Part shown: positions 1 to 13,310 of the stretch, in pieces | Layout: each line of letters begins with the position of its first letter | Numbering within the stretch: the first letter of the stretch is position 1 | NCBI GenBank assembly: GCA_004352715.1 | Contig: SCFE01000003.1 | Coordinates: 5,676,644 to 5,740,643, forward strand | DNA from: Hofstenia miamia | Taxonomy: Eukaryota; Xenacoelomorpha; Acoela | Direction: 5' to 3' | DNA: 64,000 nucleotides | The notes under the pieces: generated by a model | Told to the model about the DNA's origin: nothing | The model's input: the letters and a program-made list of their open reading frames with translations, nothing else | Databases searched by the model: none | Made by a program: the position numbers and the translations under genes

Positions 1-40
1 ATATATATACATATCTATATATATATATATATATATATAT
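1..40. repeat. (TA)n microsatellite at window edge
   Basis: Near-pure TA dinucleotides with two interruptions. This class recurs throughout the window. Confidence 0.9.
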
Positions 41-1436
41 GAACCTCCAGTAGAGGAATAGTATTGGAACCAACTAATGTTGTTTAGCTAAATTCCAACA
101 TCTGTGATAAATTGGTACAAAAACCAAAATTACAATCACTTTAGAGTCTGAAAATTTTGATATCTATATCAATTTGGCAAAAAAATTGCTAAATTGTATT
201 AGGTTTACTAGAATTTATCAAGTTCATTCACAGTGTTCAAGCAACGCTGGCATTAAGAAGAAACAGGTCTGACACATACGCGCAATTAGAAGGTGGTTTC
301 CGGGTTCCGAACTCCTCAAATTGGGGAAAATTTTCGTAAATCCACGACTAATAATCAAAAAGTGTTGCGGTGAATGTTGACATGAGGAAGAGATCCTAAC
401 AATAAACGCGAGAAAAATCATATCAAAACACAATTAACCTCTAATAATTTGTTTCTCACAACGCTATGCTTATTATAATAATATTCAAAGAAATTGAAAA
501 TTTTCCTATTGCATTGTACAAAGGTTACATGTTGTACACATGTCATCAATCACCATGCTCAATTTACTCCAAAATTGGAAGTATGGATCATATATTGTAA
601 AGGTAATTTGGGACATACAACCCTTCACCACCAATAAAAATTCTGGATACGCCCATTTTTCGAAGTAAAAAATGTTTAAATTGCACCGACCCCTTAATTA
701 TGTGTTGATTTCTGCAAATGAACAATAACTTTTTAGAGTCGCATATTTACTAGCAGATTTAATCCTAAAAACAAAATTTACTTAAACTAACAAATAACTT
801 TCTCCTAAAATTAATATCAAGCTTCTGGGAGCAGGTAAATTTAATTGTCAGTTCACCAAAAATATCGAAACATGGCACATAGTTGAGTTGTAATCGGGGT
901 GTGTTAATGTTTTGTTTTTAATTGACAATGTTCCAAAGCAGGAAACAAGTGACATTATTCCGCCAAAACTTAAATAATCAAACGTGTGACTACTAAAAAT
1001 TAAATTTGTTTAAAACCTTTTACAAATGTTGCGGTTAACATTGTTGGGGTGTGTATCATATTCATTTCAGGAACTAGAGGTTCACGCTGTGTCAATTGGC
1101 TTAATGTATATTAGAATTGCAAAAAATTAATCATGAAAGAAAGTTAATCAATTATTCAAATTGTACCTTCAGCACAAATCAAATGGGTCTCTTGTCAGGA
1201 TTGGTGGGAAGTTGCACAATAGTACTGTGCTTGTACACGTGTGCAATTCTGAGTAAGAGGTCAGAAAACTTCACAAAAGCGCAGCTGTGCATCCACAAAG
1301 TTAACTTCACATCAATTGACCGAGAAGCTTATCGACTTTGACCCATAAGTAACAGTAAGAGCAAAGTGGCATGTGGCAACGATATTTTGTATAGTGTCAT
1401 TTAAAGTAAATGAAAAATATTTCTTTCATAAAACGA

Positions 1437-1475
<39 letters not shown>

Positions 1476-2508
1476 TATACACAAAATTAATTTATATGAC
1501 AACATGAATCATCTTCAGCAGCTTTGAATATTTCACTTTTCAAATATACAAAATTACTGGTTTACCTATATTATAATTATGAAATATATATTTTCTAAGA
1601 GTTCGTTGTACGCAATAATAAAACATGCATCTTTCTATCAACAAAAAATTGTAGTTGAGATATTAATGTAAAAATGCACAACAAATTCAAATAATTTAAA
1701 CCTTAATATGAGCTTAAGACTAGGTAATACTAATTAAAACCGCTTCTAAGAACTTATTAAATCCTGAAAAAACGACAGCAATATTTTTAACCACCAGAAT
1801 AAAAAATTCAGTTGCCTAAATTGATATTTGTCAAATATTCGAAATTTTAATTGTTTTCACATCCTCAACCCCTTGAGTTAATCAGTTGAAAAAATTTTGA
1901 ACCCTAATATATCCAGGTACATGTACTCATAATAAAAAAACTATAACAAAAAAACAAAAAAAACTTTTGTAAGGTTAAGATATTTAAAATTATTAAGTTA
2001 CTTCACCACTATGTGGGAGGCAAAAAAATATTGTTCCACAATATTCCTAAATGTCATTTTCAGAATGATGTGCTGTTGAAACAAAACTGAACGAATTACA
2101 ATCCGTATATATTAGTATATTTTTTCATCAATTGGGACCGTTTTATTTACGAATTGTTAACCGAAATTCCCAAACGATTTAGGTCCATCTTTGCAAAAAC
2201 GCAATCGAATAAACAGACATCCACAAACTGTTCCTAAAGACATCTTTGAATAAACATTGTAAAGTACCTCATTTTTAACAACAAGTTATCGAATAATATT
2301 TCAATTTGTCTTCGATTGGATTATGAGTAATACGAGACTATTTGACTATTGACTAAACAGTGAAAGATTCTTCATTATTTCTCGGAATACTGGTGAACCG
2401 CCCTACTTTTGTAGAATAGTTGTTAAAAACAACTACAGTATTATAAGAAGTAGAGAGTGACCATATGAGGAAAACATTGACCCCAACCCCGATAGTAATA
2501 TTTACTAC
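41..2508. other. AT-rich non-coding stretch
   Basis: I see no supported gene here. Open frames are short and lack recognisable protein character. A pure (TA)n tract lies at 1441-1470. The 74-codon frame at 1117-1341 includes a hydrophobic run and a possible GT donor, but no acceptor-linked exon could be built. Confidence 0.5.
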
Positions 2509-2589
2509 CTGAACCGTACCGACACGTTGAATTTGATTTGACGTTGTGGATCTTTCTCCAAACAAACGATCATTTACATCAATCACTTT
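2509..2589 (-). CDS. Candidate 81-nt internal exon, unknown gene
   Basis: On the minus strand a pyrimidine-rich tract ending in TTTCTCGTCAG (AG at 2591-2590) precedes an open block, which ends CAG followed by GTAGTA (intron GT at 2508-2507). The block is exactly 27 codons, phase 0 at both ends, and reads KVIDVNDRLF...QRVGTVQ. It is more polar and less biased than the surrounding AT-rich sequence. The length and phase would allow it to be skipped or included without a frame change. I do not recognise the protein and found no partner exons nearby. It could be a chance open block, since short ORFs with splice-like ends are common in AT-rich DNA. Confidence 0.35.
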
Positions 2590-4150
2590 CTGACGAGAAA
2601 CAGCAATTCATTCGTATTACTTAACATCTTGGATTTTTCCCAAATCAAGCTGTGATTAACGGCAAAATTTTTTAATAATCAATCCAATCTTTGTACCAGC
2701 ACCGCAAAATATAACACTCAAAATCAAAAAACCGGGTCGGGTTGATCGGGTACCCGATGTCACTTTAATAGGAAGTTAAACATAACTAGACCAATTTTGT
2801 TAGAATTATTTGAAATCATAAGTGTTTGCAATTTAGAGTGCTAAATTAAAGAAAATTAGAATATGAAGAAAAATTCGACTGCCAAAAGAATGCAATTCAA
2901 AGTTATAAACTAAAGAATCATTCCCACTAAACGAATACATAGTTTAAAATTAGAAATTAATTCCCTTTAAAATAAATTATATAAATTAAATCGGTTGATA
3001 AATAAATTAGGTTTCAATTCAAATTAAATTGCGATAAAAAATAAAGTTCGCTATCCAATTCGGCGACGAGTAGTACGCCATCTAGCAAAGCAATTGAAAA
3101 AAAGAGTAGCAATTTATTTGTATAATTAGAATGAACTTTAAATCAATTAAAAAGTTTTGATGCATTAACTTGAAATAATATAAATGAAAATCAGAACTTC
3201 AAAGCTAATTTAATATTTCATCGATTGAATTTGCTAAATATATAATATTTCAAAGCAATTATTGATACGCAAATACTACGTGACAAATTATAACGAATTA
3301 AAATAATAACTTTGAACAAATTATTTTTCAAAAGACTTTTAACTTCATCACAATAAATAATGAATATTAAAAAATAAAATAAACAAATTAATTAGGCATT
3401 CCCGTAAAATAAAGTTAAATTCGAGGTTACTGATCATAAAGGCTTTAAACTAGCAATTCCTTTCATCTATTGACAGATCACAAAGTTGTTGACAATTAAG
3501 AAAATTGAATGTTTTTGCAAAACTTGGATTTTCCACTGAAAAAACATTCCATATTTTAATGAAAATTTTTCACTATAACAGAGAAACACAGGTACCAATG
3601 CATATGCCCAAATCGCAGGATTCCCAAATTTCCTAATAGGCTTGGAGGAAAATGTGAGAGAATGTGAAAAACGTTAGTGAGTTTAAAGATTGTTTGGGAT
3701 TAAATAGATGGATATTTTGCTAAATTACATAAACAACAAATTTCTAATATCATTTAAATGCACCTAATTAAATCAAGGTCATCAGCATAGCATTTATATA
3801 GCGAAAATTTTTTCCTTAAAATAAAACAATCTCTGTTTTCGTTCAACGAAAAATTTGGCAGCATCATTTACCGCCATATTTAATGACCAGCTTAAACAGT
3901 TAACAAAACTATCGGTTAAAAAAAAAGAATCTAGTGTAATTAAATATTAGCGAAATAAATTAAAACCAGTTTACAGAACTGCATTTTCAACAATCAAATT
4001 GTTTTCGAATATATTCGATTGACCTAGATGCAACTAAAATAGGTTGAAAGCATACATTTCAAATATGTCAAAAAATTTATGACAAATAAATCCAATTTAT
4101 GTTTTCATTAAGGAAAATGCATTAAAATTAACAAATAGAACCAAAAAATT
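2590..4150. other. AT-rich non-coding stretch
   Basis: No coding signal seen. A short GGGTCGGGTTGATCGGGTACCC-like GC island at about 2738-2758 resembles GACCCGACC-rich fragments at 33.2 and 47.1 kb and may be an old repeat end. Confidence 0.5.
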
Positions 4151-4154
4151 GTAA

Positions 4155-4520
4155 CACATTGAGTGCCACTGTCATTCACATGTACAACAAACACACAAGT
4201 GAAAAATTGTCTTGTGATGAATATATGAATGACACGTTTTTCTCGGTTTCTGCTCCTGTGATGTACACAAAAATCACAATATAGAGGAAAAGTACACAAA
4301 CTTTGTGATTCGCATTGCATCACACTTTGATGCGCCTATGAATGGCATGGCACACGTGACATCAGACATATATTTTTTGAGAACTGAAAAATGAGCATAA
4401 TTTGTCATACAACCAAAATTTACCTATTCCGCACTTCTTTTAGTAACATTCCTTTAAAGATAGAAACTTCAATATTGCCATTTTTTCACTTTGCAATTTG
4501 AGGTCTTGGCACTCAATGTG
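4155..4520. mobile_element. Non-autonomous piggyBac-type element (MITE)
   Basis: The left end reads CACATTGAGTGCCA and the right end is its reverse complement, TGGCACTCAATGTG, giving a 14-bp terminal inverted repeat. The right flank is TTAA (4521-4524). The left flank is GTAA (4151-4154), one substitution from TTAA. A TTAA target with CAC/CCC-starting ends followed by a GAGTGCCA core is typical of piggyBac-derived MITEs. The 366-bp interior has no transposase and contains several imperfect repeats around ATGAATGACA and CACGTG-like words. Confidence 0.7.
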
Positions 4521-4524
4521 TTAA

Positions 4525-7088
4525 AAACTTACAACTTTTTGACATCGAAAATTTTCTAAAAGTAATTCCAAGTTAAATGCAAAAAATTAACTTGGTTTCT
4601 ATTGTAATGCACGTAGTAGAAAAATTGCAAAAAAATTATAATTAGTAACGCAAGCTGATTAAAACTACATCGAATTCAGTATTTATTTTTGATAACCAGT
4701 TAACCAAAGTTAACATAATCTAGGAAAAATATTAAGCCCTTGATATCACCACATTTAATTAAAAGAACGCTTAAAATTTTGGAGAATAATGTCAACTCTT
4801 CGTAAAGGAATTAATGCAATACTCACGAAATTAGGAAATGCAATAAATAAACTACCTTTCTTAGAGCCTGAAATATTGAGGCCAGGCTGGACGCAGATAG
4901 AATATGGAGAAGAGAAGATAGTAGGATTTCTTAGGTTGAGGTAGGAGTTAAATGTGCGCATATATAGCGGGAAAGCGACGTTCGGAAAACCACTCTGCGT
5001 CATTGCGTCAAAATTAAAGTGAAATCACAGCTAATTAATGATTAAATACCGATGTAATAAATATAAACAGATTGTGCGTTTAATAAATTCATAATCATAA
5101 ATGGCGAGAAATTGGCGGAATAACATATTGTAATTATTAACCATAAATAAATAAGTTTTTTGATTCACTGTACTAAATTATTCAGATGGGGTAAGTAGAA
5201 AGTGATGTATATCGTCTGCGCTTGTTATATTGTACAATTAAATTGGAAGATGGCCGATTAAAATATAAAATCACACTTGTGTACGAAATCGCGATTAAAT
5301 TTAAAAATATAGAAGAGCTAGATGTAATTGAGGAAAGCTGTTACAATTTAATGGACATCATAATATTTCTACTTAATTGATTAAAGGAACATATATGGAA
5401 AACTAACAGTCGCGACTAGTTTTATGTGCCTCATGCTATAAAAAATGCAAACCAAAAAAATTAGTGGTAATAAAAATGTAAAAAGTTTCAAAACTGTCGA
5501 GGTTCAAATTTATTAAAAAATAATATTTTTAAGTTGTAGTAAGTTGATGATATTACAGAAGTCAGAACTGCAGCTTACAAGAAATACTAAAAAATATTAT
5601 AAAAATCATCAATCAAAACATCTTGTGATATTAAGTGTCATATCGAGAGATACTATAAATATTATATAGGAGTCCTTGAAGGCCTAAAATAAATCAACTT
5701 ATTGGTAATACATTAGTAATACTACTATGTGGTCTCCCACCCAATGTTTGAATAATAAATTGGTACATGATATAAGAAAGCTAACTAAAAGCCTCATCTG
5801 GTAAAATAAGATGCAAAGTCTGTTGGACAATGCCATCCATGTAAAAAGCAGACAAATAAAAGAAATTGAAAGAATACAATGTACGACCAAGTCTCTGATA
5901 TATTGGAAGCGCAAGTGATCTCAGAGTGAAAAAAACTGACAAATGTTAATTTTTCTTCAATCAATTGAACAAACAACCAAAATTTTATAGTTCTGAGTAA
6001 TTAACATGTTAAAAATTAAAGAATTTGACATCGATGCCTGGATTGGGTCATTGGTTGGGCACCATTTGTAAACCAGTAACACTTAACTATAATCTAGGCT
6101 TGTGTGGTTGTATGTGGAAATATTCTTTGCATGTGACATGAACTTCTGTACACTACCTCATCCAAAACGTATGCTAAAGATAGCGTTGCCAAAAATGCAA
6201 GGCTTGCAAGGGCTACATTAAAAATAATATATTAAAATTTAACCTCAAGAGCATAATTTCTATGCAAACTTTATCAAAATAATAAAAAGTCTGATCCTAG
6301 CATTGTGTGAATTATAAAGTGTGATCTGGATTTTAGGAAAAAATTGTTAACAGCTTAATAGCCGCTTCAATAATTTCTAAAAAGTAAACAAATTTTTTAT
6401 TAAGAGGTTTGCGTCATTGATGAGAGCATTTTATGATGATGTAGAAACTTGAAGATTTCAAATCTTGCACAGAATGACGACCACCTAAATATACCTGGCG
6501 TTCTCAGGCGTGAAATTATAATTTAATCATCGCGTCATTACAATGCATACATTAAAATGAAGCCAAATTCACGCTTAATCATACTCAGTAGCTTCCGAAC
6601 TTTTCTGCAAGCAATGAATTAAAAACATTCGTTGCATGATCAATTATATCAAACAATCATCACGCAGAGTTGATTTCTTAGTCATAAACTCACAGCATAA
6701 TTGCAGCGTTCAATACAAGCCAATATAATTTTAAGACTTTGATGTTTGCTTTTCATGTTTCTGCGCAAATCATCTATCAAGCATATATTTCAGCTGACTC
6801 CACAAGAAATAAGCACAGGTCAAAGTGATATGTTTTGCATGGTTGCGCAATCATTCGAAACTGCACAATTTTTAAGTGAAAAAATGCAGGTTTCGTCCAT
6901 AATCTCTATAAAAACTATTTTCATATTTAATGATGATATTTTCTGGGATAATATCTTGTTGCAATGTGAAATCATCATCCATGCATGGGTTTGGTTAAAG
7001 TCCTGCTATTTGATAGGCCATGCCTATTCTATAAAATGTTAGAGACATTTCGTCTAAAAACTGTTGTTTTGCAAATTTTTCTGAGATG
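4525..7088. other. AT-rich non-coding stretch
   Basis: No gene supported. The minus frame at 4755-5003 has a good GTGAGT donor at 4828 and a TATATA run near 4961, but no convincing exon. The longest frame (6746-7042, plus) lacks recognisable domains. Confidence 0.45.
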
Positions 7089-7096
7089 CTGAGAAT

Positions 7097-7357
7097 CAGG
7101 GTCGTGGCTAGCATTTGTAAGTTAAGAGGTCATGGCCCCGCAAAGTTCAATAAATTAATCAAGGTTTTACTCATTGAATTTTTTAATAGAATGGCATTAG
7201 TATTTAATATATTTTAACTAAAATATATTCACTCCAACTTAGTTACAGAATATTAGAATTAATACGATGGAGTTTTGTATCGAGGATGCCGGAAGGGGGC
7301 CAAATGACCCAACAGGAAAGGTCATGTCCCCCCTGCGCTCGCTTAGCCACAGTTCTG
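7097..7357. mobile_element. hAT-type MITE with 8-bp target duplication
   Basis: The element is flanked by a perfect 8-bp direct repeat CTGAGAAT (7089-7096 and 7358-7365). The ends are CAGGGTCGTGGCTAGC on the left and, read inward on the other strand, CAGAACTGTGGCTAAGC on the right. Eight-bp duplications with CAG-starting imperfect ends are the hAT hallmark. The 261-bp interior contains GGTCATGGCCCC-like GC-rich subterminal words near both ends and no transposase. The 60-codon frame overlapping its right end is therefore not a gene. Confidence 0.8.
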
Positions 7358-7365
7358 CTGAGAAT

Positions 7366-8073
7366 ATCAGTAGAATCAAATTGGGAGCCCTTGCTTTTCT
7401 ATTAAGAAAGATTTGTTATTTGTATTTAGAAAAAATCACTTCATCGTGAAATTATAACAGAATGAAATTAATCATTTTTTTGGTGTGTTGTGATCGCTAA
7501 TACCTAACATGTTGACAAGTTTGGTTTCCATAAATTTTTGGGGCTCTTAACCAACCTGCACATTGCCTGATATTAATGCTATTACAGTAAAAATCTTTTG
7601 GTTTTGAGTGAGTAGAATAACTTACAAATTCCAGTTTTAAGTCTGTTGTAAAAGTCGTACTTTCGAAATGATTTTGTAAGCACCAAAACAAATGATATCC
7701 CCATAGGGCGAAGTAGGTAGAATTTACTATCAACAAAGTTCTTCACCCTTTCAGATCATTCAAGCTCTGAAATAATTGCAATATAAGCTTTTACACACAT
7801 AGTTCAGAAATCTTTCCGTTTCAGAATATGATGATCAGTGTTGTAGGGCTTGAATTGCGTTTCTTGGAAATCCAAATACACAACATGAAAAATGTTCAGC
7901 TGCATTACAAGATAGTATTTGTTCAAAAAATGAAAATTAATAAAGATCTTATAGAATCACAGAATTGTATGCAATCAGCTTACTCATGATAAGATCTTGC
8001 ATATTGTAAGAAGTACTAACAAGCTTGCATAATTCTCATTTCATTGCAAGCCAAATGCTAAAAGTCAATTGTA
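7366..8073. other. Non-coding stretch
   Basis: A minus frame at 7497-7736 ends in a strong GTAAGTT donor (about 7628), but all frames after the nearest acceptor stop early, so no exon is called. Confidence 0.4.
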
Positions 8074-8075
8074 TA

Positions 8076-8821
8076 GGGCCCGGCAAAAAATTTCGTTTTC
8101 TATACATGCATAATTTTATAAGTAATTTGTACACATTTTAAATGGTATATTTGTTTGAAGGTGTATGGGTACACACAAACCCAAGTTATAACACAATTTA
8201 AGAAAATTTTCATTAGAACTTTATTTGTGCAATACAGCGAGCAGTGCACATCTTAATGCATTTTGAATGATTAAATGAAGTTCGGAGACATCACAAAATT
8301 AATCTGAGAGAATGAAAGCAGTGTGACGGTAACGTTTATCATTGCAACATTAACACGAAACACTACAGCGCCTCCGAGATCCATCGTCTATAGTCTATCT
8401 AGTATAGTAATAACAGGAATATGAATGAGGAAAATTATGCCTAATAATTTACCCAAAAACTTAAGTCCAATTTTTCATAAAAAGGATTTAAATGCATTTT
8501 ATAGATCCAAACCTATTCTATCTATAGTCTATCTAGTATAATAATAACAGGAATATGAATGAGGAAAATGATGCCTAATAATTTACCCTAAAACTTAAGT
8601 CCATGGGACTACTAAGGCAAAACAACTTAAAATACTCTAAAGAATACATTTGGACTTAAGTTGTTTTGCTTTTGGAGCGGAGGATGTATTTAGGTTACAT
8701 TTTTACTTTAAATAAGTTGCATGCTAAATTATAGACTTGATATATCAATTGTTACACTCTATATCTCTATAGTAACTAGAAAATTACATAAGTGAAAAAA
8801 AACGAATTTTTTTGCCGCTCC
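8076..8821. mobile_element. Probable non-autonomous TA-target transposon
   Basis: Both ends are flanked by TA (8074-8075 and 8822-8823). The left end begins GGGCCCGGCAAAAAATTTCG. The right end read inward begins GGAGCGGCAAAAAAATTCG, so about 20 bp match imperfectly, and weaker similarity extends another 30 bp. The interior holds a tandem duplication (8387-8469 and 8521-8603) and a hairpin (8617-8669). TA duplication suggests the Tc1/mariner superfamily. No transposase is present. Confidence 0.55.
8387..8603. repeat. Tandem duplication, two 83-bp copies
   Basis: Copies at 8387-8469 and 8521-8603 share CTATAGTCTATCTAGTATA, an AATAACAGGAATATG block and TTAAGTCCA with only a few mismatches. A 51-bp AT-rich spacer separates them. 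Confidence 0.85.
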
Positions 8822-8823
8822 TA

Positions 8824-11479
8824 TATATTTATTACAAAGTATTAGCCTAAATTTGCTATCAGCAACTGATAACAACATCACCCACATACTTTCGCATGGA
8901 CTGTCAAAATGTACGAAGACATCTTTTTGGAATATTTCTCAATTCTTGCAAAGGGGTTTTCCTATACGTGTCAAAAATATTTTGATGTTGACGTTTACAC
9001 GTATCATCCAAAAATTTATCGTGAGAGATGCATAATAAATTCTTATGTGATACTTAGAGCGTTACATTTTACAATAGATTTTAAATTTTCTAAACACAAA
9101 ATTTGAAGATGCCCCATTTGCTTTAAAAATAAGAATCTTTGATATATAGCATTTAAACTAATGACTGAAGCGATTGAAAAAGTTTTGAAAAAAATACATC
9201 TCCAATTAATTAATGAATTTAATGGGGAATTAAACATTCTTGAAATAACACTGAAATTGGTTTTTACTTCAATGTAAATGCATAGGCTGTTGCTATTTTA
9301 TTGTTGTTTGTTTGTTAACACTCGTTTATCTGTAGATTAATTTTTCAAGTATTTTATTAATAGCATTATTATATTAAAAAGGGGAATCATTAATTTATGT
9401 TTTAAGAAAATCCAAGCGATCTTGCAAAAGAATGGTCTGTTATTGAATTCTTACAATGCATATTTAACTATTTACCAATAACATTCCATTAAACATTAAA
9501 CAAGAATAAATAAATGATAAATCTAATAATTGGATTACAAATTCTATGCCTTCTGTATTTGATAAATTTAACATTAGTTCGTCCCGTATTGGTCGAAATC
9601 GTTTTATGTTACCAACGGATGACGCAATTCATCGTACACACGACAAAATCGTGTTCAAAAACACGGCCTCGGCGAAATGACTTACGAGCCATAAATGGAT
9701 GTAAACACAAGTGGAAACCAGCGGGTTATTTCTAAGGTACATGATTTATTAATTAACCTCCGCTTAAATTAATCATTGATTTAATGAGATTTATAAAAAA
9801 GACCATCTGGTTAAGTATTTTATTACACTAGTCAAATTTATAAGTGCACACCTTGATTGCCAAAGTAACTGCAGTACAGGACAAATTTATTGCTGTAAAG
9901 ATTTTCCGGAATAACGCGTGCATGTCCTGTTATAAAATAATGATAGGCTACATCAAAGCGGGGAACGGAAATTTATTAAGTATTACCAAGTGCTAAAAAT
10001 ATTATGGGAGTGAACTTGCAGAAACATATGGACTAAATTTTTGCATCTGAAAACTTTAGATAAATATAAATCTGACTAAGTAAAAATCTACTGAATCTCA
10101 TAAGAGCGTCAAATAATTACAAATAACAACGCGAACGCCGAAGAAAATGCACACTAAACAATGTCGAATTGCAGTCGATAAACACTCAAGCTAAAACAGA
10201 AATTCATAAACAAAGTTTAAGTAATTGTACTGGCAGCAAATCTACATTGATTAATGGGAAGTTCCTCTCCTGTCTTAGACAATGGTTGCTAACAGGTAAC
10301 GAAATCAGGATGAATTTTTGGAAGCGGCCAAGTTAAAATAATATACTAAGTGTAGAATTGAGAACTAAAGCATTTAGGTATGTGGTTTATAATTACAACA
10401 TCCTAAAACGATTTTTCTATTTTAGAAGGGACCAGGTCCCTTGGGTTACTAATTCTGATGGTAATAAAATACTAGAGGTTTACTAAGATAAATAACATAC
10501 ATAATTATCTTTGTATTATTCGGATTCCTCGACAGGTTGACAGGCTTGTTCAACATCTTATCGATATCATTTTCCAAAAGCTAAAAATATATTATTTCGG
10601 TAATAATATTTCTTGAATATATTATCCAGATAATCCTTAACGAACTGCATCTTACTCCTCACAAGTACAACTAAGAAAACTACGAAGAATAATCTTTATT
10701 AACTATATTAGGGTAATGGTTAACAGCACCATCATCCCACCGCTTCTGATTTATTCTCAGGAAATGAATGCATTCTAGAGTATTGGACAGTATTTGTGGT
10801 TTTCTCTGAAGACATATAAAACACTATACAACAAAGATTTTGAGTTTTACACTACTCTATTTTTTTGGGTAAATCAATAGCTCTGAATACGAATATCTAC
10901 TTCATTTTTTGAAACAAATCTTGATTAATAGAAAACGACATGTACTATGATCAAGTAGTAGGCCTAAAATCATACCGCTGTTTGGCATAAATGCCTTCAT
11001 TAACTAAAAAGGTTCTAATTGTTACTCTACATCTTGAGTATGTAAATGACGACCCGCGGGACAAAATCCGGCAAACCAAACATTTCTAGAGGCCTTTGGT
11101 AACTTTTAAAACCATTTTTGATTAGGTAAATTTATTTAAAGTTTTATATCCTTTATATAACTTTGATTATTATTTTGTTTGTGGGTATATATGACGACAT
11201 GCGGGTTTATTGTGAGAGTAAGCAACAGAATGGGTGAAAAGCTGTCCCTCCATGTACTTAAAATTTCTTAGGTGACCCTCTTACAAATAATGTTGCACAC
11301 CCATGCTCTGTATTAACAAACATTTGTAAAAAAAACAACGCTAATATTATCTCTTTATACTATATGTTGTTGAAACACGCATATGTATAAATTGAAACTA
11401 CCTAAATTCAAGTAACAACATCTTGTTTAGTCTAGATATTTTCAAACAGATTGTTTTACAATCATTTGAATGGAAGAGA
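8824..11479. other. AT-rich non-coding stretch
   Basis: No supported gene. A slightly GC-richer patch at 9570-9735 has an open plus frame but no recognisable protein or splice structure. Confidence 0.45.
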
Positions 11480-11481
11480 TA

Positions 11482-12048
11482 CAGTAATTTTTCTTCAATA
11501 AAGTGTTGCATTCAATTAAGTCGATTTGATTTCAATGAAGTCGCTGTTGCATTCAAAAAAGTACTTTGTATATAAGCTAGCTAAAAATATCTTGTATTTG
11601 ATACTCGAAAAAAATCTTTAGTTTTCACCTCGCTTCAAAATACAGTTGTACCTGACTCATTTAGTTAGTATGGTTGCTTACATCGAAAAGTTCAATGACT
11701 TATATGTATTTGCAACGGCATTGCGATTGCGTACTGCAGAACTTGACGGAAAACCTGTTTCACATGAATGTAATATGTTCTAAAGGAAATATAGAGTAAT
11801 AATAAAATCTTTAATAAAATCTAAGTATACTGTATTTTGCAAGAAAATATTTCATGTAATGAATTTTTAATAATTTTTTGCATTATTATAGACTTCTTCG
11901 AGCATCAAATATATTGTATTTTTAGCTAGATAATATACAAAGACTTTTTTGAATGCAACAGAGACTTTATTGAAATCAAATCGACTAAACTGAATGCAAC
12001 ACAGACTCTGTTGATTACAATAGAGACTTTATTAAAGAAAAATTACTG
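11482..12048. mobile_element. TA-target MITE with long, internally repeated arms
   Basis: TA dinucleotides flank both ends (11480-11481, 12049-12050). The ends begin CAGTAATTTTTCTT on each side, and inverted similarity continues for about 140 bp, including GTCGATTTGATTTCAAT, GTTGCATTCAAAAAAGT and AGCTAGCTAAAAATA words. The arms are made of repeats of a roughly 20-bp unit (TTTCAATAAAGTCTCTGTTGCA-like), present in more copies in the right arm than in the left. TA target and CAGT ends fit a Tc1/mariner/pogo MITE. No ORF. Confidence 0.75.
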
Positions 12049-12050
12049 TA

Positions 12051-13271
12051 ATTAGGAAAAGACAATATTAAAAAAAGCTATTAGAAAAACACTACAAGGA
12101 TGTGGTAAACATGCTTTAAAATATAATGTACATTGAGATTGTTATCAATACCAACATTCTTTGAGAAATATGCCGTCAAATCACATTATCTGACTAAAAA
12201 AGGTAGTCCATTTGACAATTTATCAATGTACAATTTTCTAAGAAAAACTATAATCGAAAATTCAGAAAAAAACACCACAGAAATTGTAAGGATCTTTTAA
12301 TGATGCAAATTCATTTAGCTTTAAAACAGGATAGCCCTACTATGTACCCATACAATAAGGGCGGTCTTTATCCTCATAAATATAGTAGATTGTTTTACAT
12401 GTATATTTCATTCATTGATAGCAAAATAACAAAATCCCAATACGTAGAAAGTATTACGAACCGTAAAGCAAAGAGGTAAGCAATGCTCAAGCCAAAATTT
12501 GAAATCAGAGACTAGTGGACTGTTGCAACAGAAGAAAGCTTCTCTAAATGGAAATATATTTAAAACCTTATATTTTACAGGTTTCGCATTCTATATTTGC
12601 ACCAATATATATATTAGAATTTTATTGATGAATAACTGTAAATTGGTATGATATTTTTAGAAAGTTTACCTGAAAATAGAATCCAAAAATATTAATATAT
12701 TGATTTTTTAATTTTGAAGTGAAACTCTTTAATATATAGTCCTGCCCACTCGTTGTTCAGCCTTCGAATTAATTATGAACAATTAAAAAAGATTCTTAAT
12801 TTTCAAAAGTTCTGAGTCTAAAATAGCAAAACCTATTTTTTAACACAAAATAATTACTCTCTTTCTCTCTCACTTTCACCTCATTTAACGAAATAAATGA
12901 GACGAAGGAGGTAATTATCATGTTACATATATATATATATATATATATATATAGCTTTGGCGGTTAAGCAAGGAAATAATGCAAATTCGAACACAATTAA
13001 CAATTTATAATTTTAGAAACAAAAAACTTGATACTAGGGTTCTACGAGATCGTCTAGTAATATGAAACTGGGACATGGGACCAAATATTTCTGTTTCTGT
13101 TGGACTGGAACTAACATGGTACTCTGCTGATAAATGAAAAAACTGGGATCACGGATTTCACAACAATATTAATAATTTTAGCTAATTTTGGGTAAACTAG
13201 AAATTATTCTAAGGGAACAAACGGAACTGTCATGTGCGGCAACTGGGCCAAATCCAATAGGACTAAATTGG

Positions 13272-13306
<35 letters not shown>

Positions 13307-13310
13307 GCTT
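12051..13310. other. AT-rich non-coding stretch with (TA)n tracts
   Basis: No gene. (TA)n tracts lie at about 12926-12953 and 13274-13304. The second abuts an assembly gap. Confidence 0.5.

Noticed and set aside
4755-5003. A minus frame with a GTGAGT donor and an upstream TATATA that could be a promoter and first exon.
   Set aside because: No recognisable protein and no downstream exon; the TATATA is uninformative in this AT-rich DNA.
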